A DNA stretch of 64,000 bases from Haloferax sp. Atlit-12N (GCF_003383095.1 NZ_PSYW01000002.1:496001-560000); one strand, 5' to 3'. Positions 22,779 to 32,617 are shown, counted from the stretch's first letter. The notes: generated by a model from the sequence alone, not told the origin. A program made the numbers and translations.

Positions 22779-23921
22779 ATGGATATTGCTGATATCGCCA
22801 CTCCTGATTTCATCGAGGTCGACGTTGACGAGCGATTAGGCAAGGTCCGCTCAATCTTCGAGCGGGAAAACCCTAAGGGCATCATCGTCCAGGACGACGG
22901 CGAGTACGCGGGCGTCATCGGTGAGAAGCAGCTCATCAACTCGCACGTCGAAGACAACACCAAAGCGGCCGCGCTGACGAAGGCCGTCCCCAAGATAGAC
23001 CGTCACGAGAACGTGCGGGAGGTCGCGCGCATGCTCGTCGAGGGCGACACGAAGGTCGCGCCGGTCTACGAGGGCGAAAAACAGTACGGCATCATCACGC
23101 AGGACGCCATCCTCGAGGCCGTCCTCGACCACCTCGACGCGCTGACCGTCGAGCAGATCTACACCGACGACGTGGTCACCATCGGCGAGCGCGACCACCT
23201 CGGGCAGGCCATCAACCGTCTCCGCGAACACGGCGTCTCGCGGCTGCCGGTCCTCGACCCGGACGGCCGCCTCACGGGCATCCTGACCACCTACGACCTC
23301 GTCGAGTTCATGGTGCGCGACGAGGGCCGACAGGGCAAGCAGGACCGCCGCGGCGACACCGACCGGATGCTCGACCTCCCGGTCTACGACCTCATGACCA
23401 GCCCCGCGCGCACGGCGACGCCCGAAGAGAGCGTCCGCGACGCGGTCGCGCGCATGCTGGAACACGACATCGCCGGGCTCGTCGTCACGCCCGCCGACGA
23501 CGACGGCGAGGTCCTCGGCGTGGTGACCAAGACCGACGTGCTCCGCGCGCTCACCTACACCGAAGAAGAGCAGATGGACGTGCAGGTCACGAACATCGGC
23601 CTCCTCGAGACGCTGAGCCGCGCCGACATCAACTCGGCTATCACCGAGGTCGCGGACAAGTACCAGCGGATGAGCGTGCTCCACGCCCACGTCCGCTTCC
23701 ACGAGCACAAGGAGAAACTCCGCGGGACGCCGCTCATCCAGTGCCAGATTCGGCTCCGCACGAGCCACGGCCAACTGGCCGGGAGTGGCGAGGGCTACGG
23801 CGCGGAACACGCGTTCCACGTCGCGCTCGACAAGCTCGAACGCAACGTGCTCGAAGTCAAGGGCTTCGAGGCCGACGAGCGCTACCGCGGCCAGCTCCTC
23901 CGCAAGCTGAACGAGCTGTAA
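22779..23921 (+). CDS. four-CBS-domain protein with C-terminal HPF/S30AE-like domain
   Basis: The 380-residue protein has four CBS motifs in two pairs, at about residues 1-60, 65-120, 125-185 and 200-265. Each has the strand-turn VxxDGxLxGIxTxxDL (for example PDGRLTGILTTYDL). Such pairs bind adenine nucleotides. The last about 100 residues (SAITEVADKYQRM, then HVRFHEHKEKL and IQCQIRLRTSHGQLAGSGEGYGAEHAFHVALDKLERNVLE split over the domain) show the beta-alpha-beta-beta-beta-alpha order and the AxxxAlDKLERxV helix of ribosome hibernation factor HPF. A nucleotide-sensing hibernation or ribosome dimerisation factor is therefore a good hypothesis. The gene stands alone, with its own promoter. Confidence 0.85.
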   Translation: MDIADIATPDFIEVDVDERLGKVRSIFERENPKGIIVQDDGEYAGVIGEKQLINSHVEDNTKAAALTKAVPKIDRHENVREVARMLVEGDTKVAPVYEGEKQYGIITQDAILEAVLDHLDALTVEQIYTDDVVTIGERDHLGQAINRLREHGVSRLPVLDPDGRLTGILTTYDLVEFMVRDEGRQGKQDRRGDTDRMLDLPVYDLMTSPARTATPEESVRDAVARMLEHDIAGLVVTPADDDGEVLGVVTKTDVLRALTYTEEEQMDVQVTNIGLLETLSRADINSAITEVADKYQRMSVLHAHVRFHEHKEKLRGTPLIQCQIRLRTSHGQLAGSGEGYGAEHAFHVALDKLERNVLEVKGFEADERYRGQLLRKLNEL

Positions 23922-24009
23922 CGTCGCCGACTGCGCCCGAGAGGAAACGCGAACAGAACACAGGAGCGGGATTCGGCCGGGACGTCCGCCCGGCCGCGTC
24001 GACCTTTTT

Positions 24010-24699
24010 CTATACGTCAGTCGTGGAGAGCCCGCGGTCCGTTATCTTGAACGTCGCCGTCTCCCCGGCGGGTTTCGCGCGGTGCTTTTCGAGCGTCGCC
24101 CGGCGGTTGCCGCCGCGGAAGCGGTCGAGGCGGACGACGGTGCCGGTCCAGTGTTCGAGGGTGTGGCCGCCGAGCGCCCGCGTCCGGTCGGTGTCGGGGT
24201 CGGAGTACACCTGATTCGTCAGGACGACCGCGAGGTCGTGTTTGCGCGCGAGCGACAGCAGGTGCGTGACCTGCCGAGCGACTCGGCGCAGCGCCTCGCC
24301 GCCGTCGCCCTCGGCGGTCCGTTCCAGCCGGTAGAAACCGGTCGCGGAGTCGAGGACGATGAGGTCGGCGCTGGCGGCGAACTCCTCGGCGTCGCGGACC
24401 GCCTGTTCTTGATCCTCGAAGTCGTACGCCTCGCTTATCATCAGCCGCGAGGTCACAGACTCCACGTCCTCGGGGGCGACCGCCTCCGCGAGTTGTTGGA
24501 AGCGGTCGACCGACAGGCCCTCGGTGTCGATGTAGACGACGGTGCCGCCCGCGGCGGCGACCCGGACCGCCGCCGAGAGCGCGACGTTCGTCTTGCCGGC
24601 CGCGGAGGGGCCGTACACCTGCGTGACGGTGCCGCGTTCGAACCCGCCGTCGAGGAGGTCGTCGAGCGCCGTGCACCCGGTGGAGACTGACTCTGTCAC
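24010..24699 (-). CDS. radB: DNA repair and recombination protein RadB
   Basis: The 229-residue protein has only the RecA core: Walker A GPSAAGKT (residues 30-37), Walker B ADLIVLDSATGFYRLE, and the late NQVYSD loop. It lacks the N-terminal helix-hairpin-helix domain of RadA, so it is the archaeal RadA paralog RadB, which assists RadA loading at breaks and Holliday junction processing. I chose the GTG at 24699 (TGCTALDDLLDGGFERG follows seven residues later). The longer open frame upstream is rich in Arg/Pro and overlaps the divergent promoter. The next gene is divergent and encodes an RNase H-fold protein, a suggestive pairing. Confidence 0.92.
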   Translation of the reverse strand: MTESVSTGCTALDDLLDGGFERGTVTQVYGPSAAGKTNVALSAAVRVAAAGGTVVYIDTEGLSVDRFQQLAEAVAPEDVESVTSRLMISEAYDFEDQEQAVRDAEEFAASADLIVLDSATGFYRLERTAEGDGGEALRRVARQVTHLLSLARKHDLAVVLTNQVYSDPDTDRTRALGGHTLEHWTGTVVRLDRFRGGNRRATLEKHRAKPAGETATFKITDRGLSTTDV

Positions 24700-24838
24700 G
24701 TCAGGTGGTGGGTGCCACCGGCCGAAAAAGACCCCGGTCGTCCGCGGCGGTTCGGGCCGCCGCTTCGGTGCCAGTCCGCGACCGTCGAGGGCGACCCGCG
24801 CACGACGGTTTATTCGTCGCCGTCGCCAAGGGAGGGAC

Positions 24839-25585
24839 GTGATAGTCGTCGCCACCGCGGACTTCGACCTCTACCACGAGGCCGTGTCCGAACTCCGGAG
24901 CCGAGGAGTCGCCTTTACCACCGTCGAGCCGGGCGACCCGCTTCCCGAGCGGGCGCGGGTCCTCCTCACCGGTCCCGACGACGACCTCGACGGTACGGGT
25001 TCCGACGGAACCGTGACCCGCGTGACCGCAACAGGCGACGACGTGCGCCGCGCCGTCGACGAGGCGCTCGCGAGCCTCCGCGGTGGTAGCGGACGGACCG
25101 TCGTCGGCGTCGACCCCGGGACCAGACCCGGCGTCGCCGTCCTCTCGGGCGAGACGGTCGTCGCCGCGTTCCACGTCCCGCTTGCGGACGCCGTCGAAGT
25201 CATCCGACGCGAGACGGAAGACGCGGTCGACCCCGTGGTCCGCATCGGCGACGGCGCGCGCCTGCAGGGCGCGAAACTCATCAACGACCTCGACGACATC
25301 GTGGTCGAACTCGTCGACGAGACCGGGACGACGCCGTACCTCGGAAGCGGCGCGCGCGGCATGGGCGACGTGCTCGCCGCGGTGAACATCGCCCGCCGGG
25401 ACGGCGAGCGCATCGAATCCCGCGAGATAGAGCCGACCGAGGGCGAACTCACGCGTATCAAAGCACGCTCGCGCGAGGCGTCCGAGGACAACCGCACCAT
25501 CGACGACGGGCTCGCGCGCCGCGTCGCCGGCGGGGAACTGAGCATCGACGAGGCGCTGGACGAACACCGCTCGCGCGAGGAGTGA
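24839..25585 (+). CDS. RNase H-fold (RuvC-like) protein divergent from radB
   Basis: The 248-residue protein starts at a GTG preceded by GGAGGGAC. Residues about 1-80 are a small alpha/beta domain. From residue 88 the sequence is VVGVDPGTRPGVAVLSGETV, the first strand and DPG turn of the RuvC/RNase H fold. Later come RIGDGARLQGAKLINDLDDI and a C-terminal helix pair containing KARSREASEDNRTI and ARRVAGGELSIDEAL. Similar archaeal proteins are usually called hypothetical. The acidic residues Asp (VDPGT), Glu (RRETED) and Asp (GARGMGD) could be the metal ligands of a nuclease, but I cannot align them reliably. The head-to-head position with radB supports a role in recombination or repair. Confidence 0.75.
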   Translation: MIVVATADFDLYHEAVSELRSRGVAFTTVEPGDPLPERARVLLTGPDDDLDGTGSDGTVTRVTATGDDVRRAVDEALASLRGGSGRTVVGVDPGTRPGVAVLSGETVVAAFHVPLADAVEVIRRETEDAVDPVVRIGDGARLQGAKLINDLDDIVVELVDETGTTPYLGSGARGMGDVLAAVNIARRDGERIESREIEPTEGELTRIKARSREASEDNRTIDDGLARRVAGGELSIDEALDEHRSREE

Positions 25586-25765
25586 GTTCCCACATCGGCT
25601 GTTGTGACGCCGTTAACGGCCTCCTAACGGGTTACCACGCGACCGGCCGAGGAGGCCGTTTCGAGCGGTCGACGGGGAAAGAACGCTATTAACGCGACTC
25701 TCGGTTTATGAGACGCGCCGTGCCCGAATCATACCTACGTTCCACCGACGCGTATCGCGTGTCGC

Positions 25766-26305
25766 ATGAGCACATCACGCACCCCTGAGGTCGGGCGACG
25801 GACGTATCTGAAGGTACTCGGTGTCGGCGCGCTCTCGGTCGGCGCGTTCGCCTCGCCCGCGGCGGCGCACCGCGGGGCGCTCCAGCGCGAACTCGCGTCG
25901 GTCCGGGCGGCCACCTCGAAGTACGCCGACGTTCGGAAGGCCATCGCAGACGGCTACGTCCTCGGCAGTCCGTTCGTGCCGGGCATGGGCTACCACTACG
26001 TGAACCACCACTACATCATCGAGAACTACGACGACGAGGTCGACCTTACGAAGCCCGCCGCGCTCGTCTACGGGAAAAACGAGGGCAACGGCAAGGAGGA
26101 ACTCATCCTCGGCGCGGCCGAGTATCTGTTCGACGAGCCACCGGAGTACACTGGCCCGTTCCCGGACCTGTTCCACGGCGACGGCGACGACGGCATGTGG
26201 GGCTTCGCCGGCGGCCACTGGGGCCTTCACGCGTGGGTTCACGTGAACAATCCCGCGGGGACGTTCGCGCCGTTCAACTCCCGGCCGCAGTTCAACGAGA
26301 GGTGA
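25766..26305 (+). CDS. Tat-exported protein of unknown function with His-rich motifs
   Basis: The 179-residue protein has a Tat signal: GRRTYLKVLGVGALSVGAF with a signal peptidase site near SPAAAHRG, and no lipobox cysteine, so it should be released or cell-surface located. The mature part has a helix (RAATSKYADVRKAIADGY) and clusters GMGYHYVNHHYI and GFAGGHWGLHAWVH, rich in His, Trp and Tyr. These could bind a metal or haem. I recognise no named family. The spacing to the neighbours (180 and 89 bases) indicates a single gene. Folded export through Tat fits a metal-containing protein. Confidence 0.75.
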   Translation: MSTSRTPEVGRRTYLKVLGVGALSVGAFASPAAAHRGALQRELASVRAATSKYADVRKAIADGYVLGSPFVPGMGYHYVNHHYIIENYDDEVDLTKPAALVYGKNEGNGKEELILGAAEYLFDEPPEYTGPFPDLFHGDGDDGMWGFAGGHWGLHAWVHVNNPAGTFAPFNSRPQFNER

Positions 26306-26394
26306 CCGCCGAGTAGCCGATTCGGATTTTTCGCAATCGCCCGGTCGAGCAGTCGGCCGTCTCGATTTATGCCCTCCGGCGACGCGTCTCTCGG

Positions 26395-26796
26395 ATGGAC
26401 CCGCGAATCACGGTCGTGACGCTCGGCGTTTCGGACCTCGACGAATCGATTCGGTTCTACCGCGACGGCCTCGGCTTACCGCTCCGCGACCGCGACCCGG
26501 ACAGCGACATCGCGTTTTTCACCCTCGAAGGGACGTGGCTCGCGCTCTACCCCCGCGAGTCGCTCGCCGAGGACGCGACCGTCCCCGCGGACGGAAGTGG
26601 TTTCGCGGGCGTCACGATTGCGCACAACGTCGCCGAACAGTCAGACGTGGACGCGGTTCTCGACGCGGCGCACGCGGCGGGCGGCGAGATAGTCAAACCC
26701 GCACAGGATGCGTTCTGGGGCGGCTATTCGGGTTACTTTTCGGACCCGGACGGGCATCTCTGGGAGGTCGCGTACCCGCCGTTGACCGAGGAATAA
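26395..26796 (+). CDS. VOC-family (glyoxalase/bleomycin resistance-like) protein
   Basis: The 133-residue protein has two beta-alpha-beta-beta-beta units typical of vicinal-oxygen-chelate proteins. The first is ITVVTLGVSDLDESIRFYRDGLGLPL and the second ends GYSGYFSDPDGHLWEVAY, the classical DPDGHxWE closing strand with a candidate metal ligand Glu. At the first unit, the usual His/Gln metal position reads Thr-Leu-Gly, so metal binding may be altered. The substrate cannot be deduced. It is convergent with larC, 29 bases away. Confidence 0.85.
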   Translation: MDPRITVVTLGVSDLDESIRFYRDGLGLPLRDRDPDSDIAFFTLEGTWLALYPRESLAEDATVPADGSGFAGVTIAHNVAEQSDVDAVLDAAHAAGGEIVKPAQDAFWGGYSGYFSDPDGHLWEVAYPPLTEE

Positions 26797-26825
26797 TCGA
26801 GTCTTGTCGGCGGAGACGGCGGGCC

Positions 26826-28364
26826 TCACTCGTCGTCGTCGTCCGACACCGCGTCGACGGCGCGGCGCATGACCTCACGGACCGGAAGCCCCGTCTCGTT
26901 CGCCACGGCGAGCGCGTCGTCGTACTCTGCGCTTCGGTCGTAGACGACGCCGTCGGCGTCGCTTCCGACCTTGACGCTCACCTCGTAGTCGTCGCCGTCG
27001 ATAGCGAGCGTCGCCGTTTCGAACTCGCGACGGGCGGTCCAGCGGTGGCCCGCGCCGTGTTCGCGGATTCCGAGCGTGCCGGTCTCGACCGCGAGGCGGT
27101 AGGCGACGCGCTCGGCGTCTTCCGGCTTGACGACGACCTTGACGAGGTGGCCGGGGCGGGACTTCTTCATCGTCGTCGGGACGATGGTCACGTCGCGCGC
27201 GCCGGCGTCTTTCAGAGTCTCCTGTAGCCCGCCGAGGACTTCGGGCGTCGCGTCGTCGAGGTTCGTCTCGAGGACGGAAATCTCGTCGCGGACGAGCCGC
27301 GAACCGCCGTCGCCGACGACCGCGCGGAGGACGTTCGGCCGGTCCGGGAAGTCCCAGCCGCCGGCTCCGTAGCCGGACGACTCGACCGACATCGTCGGGA
27401 GCGTCTCGACGCCCTCGGCGAGGTGCGCGAGGATGGCCGCGCCCGTGGGGGTGAGCAGTTCGGCCTCGACGGGGCCGCCGCGGACCGACCAGTCGGCCGC
27501 CGCGGTGATGTTGAGGACGGCGGGCGCGGGCACCGGGTAGGTTCCGTGGCTCATCTCGGCCTCGCCGCCGCCGACGGCGACCGGGCCGGTGACGACGCGG
27601 TCCACGTCGAGGTCGTCGAGGAGGAGACAGACCCCGACCACGTCGGCGATGGCGTCGTCCGCGCCGACCTCGTGGAAGTGCGTCTCGTCGAGGTCGGTGC
27701 CGTGGACCTCGGCCTCGGCCTCGCCGAGCACGCGGAAGATGGCCGTCGCGTCCTCGACGACGCCCGCGGACAGGCCCATCGACTCGACGAGTTCGACGAC
27801 CTCGGGGAAGGTCCGGTGCGGGCCGTGACCTTCGGCGTGGGTGTGGTCTCCGTGAGAGTGGTGGTGGTCGTGGTCGTGGTCGTCGTGGGAGTGCGAGTGA
27901 CTGTGTTCGTGGTCATCGTGGGAGTGCGAGTGACCGTGTTCGTGGTCGTCGTGAGAGTGCGAGTGACCGTGGTCGTGCGAATGCTCGTGGTCGTCGTGGT
28001 GAGGATGCTCCTCGTCGTGAGCGTAGTCGTGGTGGCGGTACTGGTGCTGGTGGCTGTGCTCGTCTTCGTCGTCGCCGTCAGCGCCGTTGTCGGAATCTCC
28101 CCCGTCGTCGCCGTCGGCGCGCAGGCGTCGGTGGTCGTCGTCGTGACCCTCGCCGCGGGGGTCGCCGCCGTCGGTCTCCGGAAGGAGCACGTCGACCTTG
28201 GTCGCGAGGATGCCGTTTTTGTCGACCTCGTGGACGCGGTAGGTCACGTCGAGGGCGTCTTCGACGGGCGAGAGGACGGACGGGTCGGCACCGGCGGCGA
28301 CGAGCGCGCCGAGGAGCATGTCGCCGCTGGCACCCATCCGGCCGTCGAACGCGAGGAGTCGCAT
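26826..28364 (-). CDS. larC: LarC: nickel-pincer cofactor biosynthesis cyclometallase, His-rich insert
   Basis: The protein is 512 residues from the ATG at 28364. An upstream ATG at 28403 is possible, but [21 protein letters not shown] is the family N-terminus. It retains [13 protein letters not shown], the TPTGAAIL motif and the late [11 protein letters not shown] section of LarC, the enzyme that inserts nickel into the pyridinium-dithiocarboxylate cofactor of lactate racemase-type enzymes at the cost of CTP. Residues about 103-183 are an insert of repeated HDHxHSHSHDD blocks, a likely nickel store or sink. Many LarC proteins have a His-rich loop, but this one is long. LarA, LarB and LarE are not in the window. 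It is divergent from cdc48. Confidence 0.9.
   Translation of the reverse strand: MRLLAFDGRMGASGDMLLGALVAAGADPSVLSPVEDALDVTYRVHEVDKNGILATKVDVLLPETDGGDPRGEGHDDDHRRLRADGDDGGDSDNGADGDDEDEHSHQHQYRHHDYAHDEEHPHHDDHEHSHDHGHSHSHDDHEHGHSHSHDDHEHSHSHSHDDHDHDHHHSHGDHTHAEGHGPHRTFPEVVELVESMGLSAGVVEDATAIFRVLGEAEAEVHGTDLDETHFHEVGADDAIADVVGVCLLLDDLDVDRVVTGPVAVGGGEAEMSHGTYPVPAPAVLNITAAADWSVRGGPVEAELLTPTGAAILAHLAEGVETLPTMSVESSGYGAGGWDFPDRPNVLRAVVGDGGSRLVRDEISVLETNLDDATPEVLGGLQETLKDAGARDVTIVPTTMKKSRPGHLVKVVVKPEDAERVAYRLAVETGTLGIREHGAGHRWTARREFETATLAIDGDDYEVSVKVGSDADGVVYDRSAEYDDALAVANETGLPVREVMRRAVDAVSDDDDE
27816..28058 (-). repeat. His/Asp-coding repeat tract inside larC
   Basis: The minus strand encodes about 80 residues with roughly half His, arranged as repeats of [11 protein letters not shown]. 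At DNA level the tract repeats units such as TCGTGGGAGTGCGAGTGA (plus strand), with near-identical copies around 27883-27970. It codes for a metal-binding loop and is prone to slippage. It is not a CRISPR array, since there are no unique spacers. Confidence 0.85.
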
Positions 28365-28557
28365 GCGTGAACCGTCGTGTTCGAGGGTAAAAACGCCAGC
28401 CATCGAGGCGCCGACGCCTGTCCAGTCGGTAGGGATTAGTAGCCGCCCGCCCTACGGTGTGCTAGGCTGTAACCACGGGAGGACGGTGCCTCGGGCCGAC
28501 CGGGGAAGGACTTATCCGATGGCCTCTCACAGGTATCAGCATCCCCGCGAGGTAATC

Positions 28558-30789
28558 ATGAACGAAGTCCAACTCGAAGTGGCGAAAGCGTACCCGAACG
28601 ACTCGGGGCGCGGTATCGCCCGTCTTGATCCGGACACCTTGCTCCATCTCAAGCTCTCGCCGGGAGACATCATCGAGATCGAGGGAGGAAAAACGACCGC
28701 CGCGAAGGTGTGGCGGGCAGACCGGCAGGACTGGAACACGGATACGGTCCGTATCGACGGGTTCACGCGGCAGAACGCCGACGTGGGCATCGGAGAACGG
28801 GTCACTATCCGCAAGGCAGAGGCCACGAAGGCCGACAAACTCGTGCTTGCGCCGCCGGAAGAGGCGAGCGTGCAGTTCGGGTCCGACGCGGCCGGCATGG
28901 TCAAACGGCAGATTCTCAAGCGACCCGTGGTCGAACGCGACATCGTCCCGGTGATGTCGAGTACGAACCACCCGTTCATGCGGTCGCCCGGACAGGCGAT
29001 TCCGCTCATCGCCGTCGAGACGAAGCCGGAGGGCGTCGTCCTCGTCACCGAGGACACCGACGTCGAACTCCGCGAGGAGCCCATCTCCGGCTTCGAGAAG
29101 GCCGGCGGCGGCATCACGTACGAGGACATCGGTGGTCTGACCAACGAGATTCAGCGCGTCCGCGAGATGGTCGAACTGCCGATGAAACACCCCCAGATAT
29201 TCAAGAAACTGGGCATCGAGCCCCCGCAGGGGGTGTTGCTCCACGGGCCGCCGGGCACCGGGAAGACGCTTCTCGCTCGCGCGGTCGCCAACGAGACCTC
29301 GGCGAGTTTCTTCTCTATCGCAGGGCCGGAAATTATCTCGAAGTACTACGGCGAGTCCGAACAACAGCTCCGCGAGATATTCGAAGACGCCAAAGAGGAG
29401 TCGCCGAGCATCATCTTCATCGACGAGCTCGACTCCATCGCGCCCAAGCGCGAGGACGTGACCGGCGAGGTCGAACGCCGGGTCGTCGCCCAACTGCTGA
29501 CGATGATGGACGGGCTGGAAGCCCGCGGACAGGTCATCGTCATCGCGGCGACGAACCGCGTCGATTCGGTGGACCCCGCGCTCCGCCGTCCCGGTCGGTT
29601 CGACCGCGAAATCGAAATCGGCGTGCCGGACGAGGAAGGCCGCAAGGAAATCCTCCAGATCCACACCCGCGGCATGCCGCTTTCGGACGACGTGGACCTC
29701 GACGACCTCGCCGACGACACCCACGGCTTCGTCGGTGCGGACATCGAGGCGCTGACGAAGGAGGCCGCGATGAAGGCGCTGCGGCGCTACCTCCCCGAAA
29801 TCGACCTCGACAGGGAGGACATCCCGCCGAGCCTCATCGACCGGATGGTCGTCAAGAACGACGACTTCGGCGGCGCGCTCGGCGAGGTCGAACCCTCGGC
29901 GATGCGCGAGGTGCTCGTCGAGATTCCGAAGGTCACGTGGAACGACGTGGGCGGTCTCGAAGGGCCCAAACAGAAGGTCCAAGAGAGCGTCGAGTGGCCA
30001 CTGACGACCCCCGAGAAGTTCCAACGGATGGGCATCGAGGCCCCGAAGGGCGTGCTCCTCTACGGGCCGCCCGGCACCGGTAAGACCCTGATAGCGAAGG
30101 CCGTCGCCAACGAGACGAACGCGAACTTCATCTCGGTGCGCGGCCCGCAGCTGCTGTCGAAGTGGGTCGGTGAGTCGGAGAAGGCGATTCGGCAGACGTT
30201 CCGCAAGGCGCGGCAGGTCTCGCCGACCATCATCTTCTTCGACGAGCTCGACGCGCTCGCCCCCGCCCGCGGCAACGACATGGGCAACAACGTCTCCGAG
30301 CGCGTCGTCAACCAGCTCCTGACGGAGTTAGACGGCCTCGAAGACGCCGGTAACGTCATGGTCATCGCGGCGACCAACCGCCCGGACATGATCGACCCCG
30401 CGCTCATCCGCTCGGGCCGGTTCGACCGCCTCGTCCTCATCGGCCAGCCCGCAGAGGAGGGCCGCGAGCAGATTCTCGACATCCACACGCAGCAGAGCCC
30501 GCTCGCACCCGACGTGAGCCTCCGCGAAATCGCGGAGATCACCGACGGCTACGTCGGCTCCGACCTCGAATCCATCTGCCGCGAGGCGGCCATCGAGGCG
30601 CTCCGCGAGGACTCCGACGCCGAGGAAATCGAGATGCGCCACTTCCGCAAGGCGATGGAGTCGGTCCGGCCGACCATCACCGAGGAACTGATGCGCTACT
30701 ACGAGGACATCCAAGACCAGTTCAAGGGCGGTTCCCGCGAGGGCCTGTCGCCCGACACCCGCGACGGCGGCCGCATCGGCTTCCAGTAA
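28558..30789 (+). CDS. cdc48: Cdc48/VAT-type AAA+ ATPase (p97 homologue)
   Basis: The 743-residue protein has the Cdc48 N domain (residues 1-180, double-psi barrel with [13 protein letters not shown]), then two AAA modules. D1 has Walker A GPPGTGKT at 230-237 and Walker [12 protein letters not shown]2 has GPPGTGKT from residue 503 and [12 protein letters not shown]. Each has the second region of homology (ATNR.D..DPAL.R.GRFDR). It unfolds protein substrates, in archaea often handing them to the proteasome. I chose the ATG at 28558 because the N domain begins there. An open frame continues upstream but overlaps the promoter and has no domain. It is divergent from larC. Confidence 0.95.
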   Translation: MNEVQLEVAKAYPNDSGRGIARLDPDTLLHLKLSPGDIIEIEGGKTTAAKVWRADRQDWNTDTVRIDGFTRQNADVGIGERVTIRKAEATKADKLVLAPPEEASVQFGSDAAGMVKRQILKRPVVERDIVPVMSSTNHPFMRSPGQAIPLIAVETKPEGVVLVTEDTDVELREEPISGFEKAGGGITYEDIGGLTNEIQRVREMVELPMKHPQIFKKLGIEPPQGVLLHGPPGTGKTLLARAVANETSASFFSIAGPEIISKYYGESEQQLREIFEDAKEESPSIIFIDELDSIAPKREDVTGEVERRVVAQLLTMMDGLEARGQVIVIAATNRVDSVDPALRRPGRFDREIEIGVPDEEGRKEILQIHTRGMPLSDDVDLDDLADDTHGFVGADIEALTKEAAMKALRRYLPEIDLDREDIPPSLIDRMVVKNDDFGGALGEVEPSAMREVLVEIPKVTWNDVGGLEGPKQKVQESVEWPLTTPEKFQRMGIEAPKGVLLYGPPGTGKTLIAKAVANETNANFISVRGPQLLSKWVGESEKAIRQTFRKARQVSPTIIFFDELDALAPARGNDMGNNVSERVVNQLLTELDGLEDAGNVMVIAATNRPDMIDPALIRSGRFDRLVLIGQPAEEGREQILDIHTQQSPLAPDVSLREIAEITDGYVGSDLESICREAAIEALREDSDAEEIEMRHFRKAMESVRPTITEELMRYYEDIQDQFKGGSREGLSPDTRDGGRIGFQ

Positions 30790-30814
30790 GCCGGGGGGCG
30801 GTCGGTGGCTCTGG

Positions 30815-30834
30815 TTTTTTAGTTCGCAAAAAAG
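30815..30834. terminator. bidirectional T/A-run terminator between cdc48 and phoU
   Basis: TTTTTT at 30815-30820 follows the cdc48 stop by 26 bases. AAAAAA at 30828-30833 gives a T run on the other strand after the end of phoU. Archaeal RNA polymerase stops at such T tracts, so the two convergent genes share this short terminator region. Confidence 0.6.
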
Positions 30835-30862
30835 AAGCGACGCGTCGGGTCGAGACGCGCGC

Positions 30863-31543
30863 TCAGAACAGCAGCGAGTCGTCGTTGTCTATCATGTAGA
30901 GCGTCCGCGCCGCGACGTTGACGGCGTGGTCGCCGATGCGTTCGAGGTCGCGCACCGTCAGCAGGAGTCGGCGCACGTCGACGAGGGCGGTCTCGGGTTC
31001 GAGGTCGCCGTCGCCCTCGAAGTCGTCGCCGTTCATGAGGTCGCGGACGATGCTCTGCGACGCGTTGTCACACATCGTGTCGAGGCTGTCGTCGCGCTCC
31101 GCCACGGACTGACAGAGGTCGGTGTCTTCGGTCTCGTAGGCGTCCATCGCCTGGTCGACCATGTCGAGTGCGGCGTCGCCGATGCGGCGGATGTCGACTT
31201 CGGTGTAGACGTCGTTTTCGGCGTCGATGGCGTACTGCGCGAGGTTGGTCGCGAGGTCGCCGATGCGTTCGAGGTCGGTGATTATCTTGAACGACGCCGC
31301 GATGAACCGCAGGTCGCCCGCGACCGGCTGTTGGAGCGCGAGCAGGTCGATGCAGTCCTGCTCTAAGTCGAGGTAGATGCGGTTGATTTCGTGGTCGCCC
31401 TCGATGACTTCCTGTGCCTTCCGCTCGTCTTTGTCTTCGAGCGCGTCGAGGGCGTGCCGAACTCGCTCCGAGACGAGTTCGCTGAGATACAACACGTCCT
31501 CTTCGAGCTGATTGAGGCGAGATTGGTACGTGTTTCTGGCCAT
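30863..31543 (-). CDS. phoU: phosphate signalling complex protein PhoU
   Basis: The 226-residue all-helical protein consists of two three-helix bundles, each with the PhoU metal-site pattern: FKIITDLERIGDLATN (first) and TVRDLERIGDHAVN (second), where the Glu-Arg-Ile-Gly-Asp residues bind iron or zinc clusters in known structures. PhoU transmits the state of the Pst transporter to the regulator and limits phosphate uptake. It follows pstB with a 174-base gap, so it may have its own promoter or belong to a longer pst transcript. It is convergent with cdc48. Confidence 0.93.
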   Translation of the reverse strand: MARNTYQSRLNQLEEDVLYLSELVSERVRHALDALEDKDERKAQEVIEGDHEINRIYLDLEQDCIDLLALQQPVAGDLRFIAASFKIITDLERIGDLATNLAQYAIDAENDVYTEVDIRRIGDAALDMVDQAMDAYETEDTDLCQSVAERDDSLDTMCDNASQSIVRDLMNGDDFEGDGDLEPETALVDVRRLLLTVRDLERIGDHAVNVAARTLYMIDNDDSLLF

Positions 31544-31717
31544 ACGTGACGTTCCGGCAGGCGAAGTGAAATTCCTTGTGATGGTTTCGGTGGTCGACTC
31601 GCCGATACGTCCTGAACGACCGTGTCCGATACGCGACGCCGGAACGTGGGCGTCGAGTCGGCGGTGCGAACCGAGCGTAGCACAAAACGAGCCGCGAGCC
31701 TCGCGAGCGAGAACGAG

Positions 31718-32608
31718 TTATCCGAACTTACCGGTGATGTAGTCTTCGACGCGCTGGCTCTCGGGGTTCTCGAAGATTTTCTGGGTGTCGTCGAACTCGA
31801 CGAGTTCGCCGCCGGTGAGGAAGACGGCGGTCTTGTCGGAGATACGCGCCGCCTGTTGCATGTTGTGGGTGACGATGACGACGGTGTAGTCCTCGGCGAG
31901 TTCCTCGACGAGGTCTTCGATCTGCGAGGTCGCCACGGGGTCGAGCGCCGATGCGGGCTCGTCCATGAGGAGTACCTCGGGGTCGGTGGCGATGGCGCGG
32001 GCGATACAGAGACGCTGTTGTTGGCCGCCGGAGAGGTCGAGACCGGACTCGTGGAGGCGGTCTTTCACCTCGTCCCAGAGGGCGGCGCGCTTGAGCGACT
32101 CCTCGACGACCTCGTCGTAGTCGGCGTCGATACCCTGAATCTTCAGCCCGTAGACGACGTTCTCGTAGATGCTCTTCGGGAACGGGTTCGGCTTCTGGAA
32201 CACCATGCCGACGCGGCGGCGGAGCGCGACGGGGTCGACGTCGTCGTCGTAGACGTTCTTGCCGCGGAGCGTGAGTCCCCCTTCGACGCGGGCGACGTCG
32301 ATGAGGTCGTTCATGCGGTTGATACAGCGGAGGAACGTGGACTTCCCGCAGCCAGAGGGACCGATCATGGCGGTCACGCTGTTCTCGGGGATGTCCATCG
32401 AGATGTCGGTGAGCGCGTGGTCGTCACCGTACCAGACGTTGATGTTATCCGAGCTGATGACGGTCTCGGCGTCCCGCCCCACCGAACTCTCCGACGCAGA
32501 GAGCCCGTCGCTCACGTCGGTTTCGACGAGCATCTCGTCGTTCGTCGGGTCCTCTGTTCCGTTCATGGCTTGCTGTTCTCCCTCGGGTGCTTTGTCTCTT
32601 TGGCTCAT
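31718..32608 (-). CDS. pstB: phosphate ABC transporter ATP-binding protein PstB
   Basis: The 296-residue protein has Walker [10 protein letters not shown], the PstB-specific FQKPNPFP sequence, signature [10 protein letters not shown] and Walker [21 protein letters not shown] switch histidine follows and the typical DYITGKFG closes the chain. About 45 acidic residues precede the conserved domain, a haloarchaeal extension, and an in-frame ATG at residue 15 is an alternative start. It begins 9 bases after the pstA stop. It provides energy for phosphate import by PstC/PstA. Confidence 0.94.
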   Translation of the reverse strand: MSQRDKAPEGEQQAMNGTEDPTNDEMLVETDVSDGLSASESSVGRDAETVISSDNINVWYGDDHALTDISMDIPENSVTAMIGPSGCGKSTFLRCINRMNDLIDVARVEGGLTLRGKNVYDDDVDPVALRRRVGMVFQKPNPFPKSIYENVVYGLKIQGIDADYDEVVEESLKRAALWDEVKDRLHESGLDLSGGQQQRLCIARAIATDPEVLLMDEPASALDPVATSQIEDLVEELAEDYTVVIVTHNMQQAARISDKTAVFLTGGELVEFDDTQKIFENPESQRVEDYITGKFG

Positions 32609-32617
32609 TGGTGGTGT

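Noticed and set aside
27816..28058. Short tandem repeat looking like a CRISPR array
   Set aside because: The units are contiguous, without unique spacers, in frame with larC, and encode a His-rich loop.
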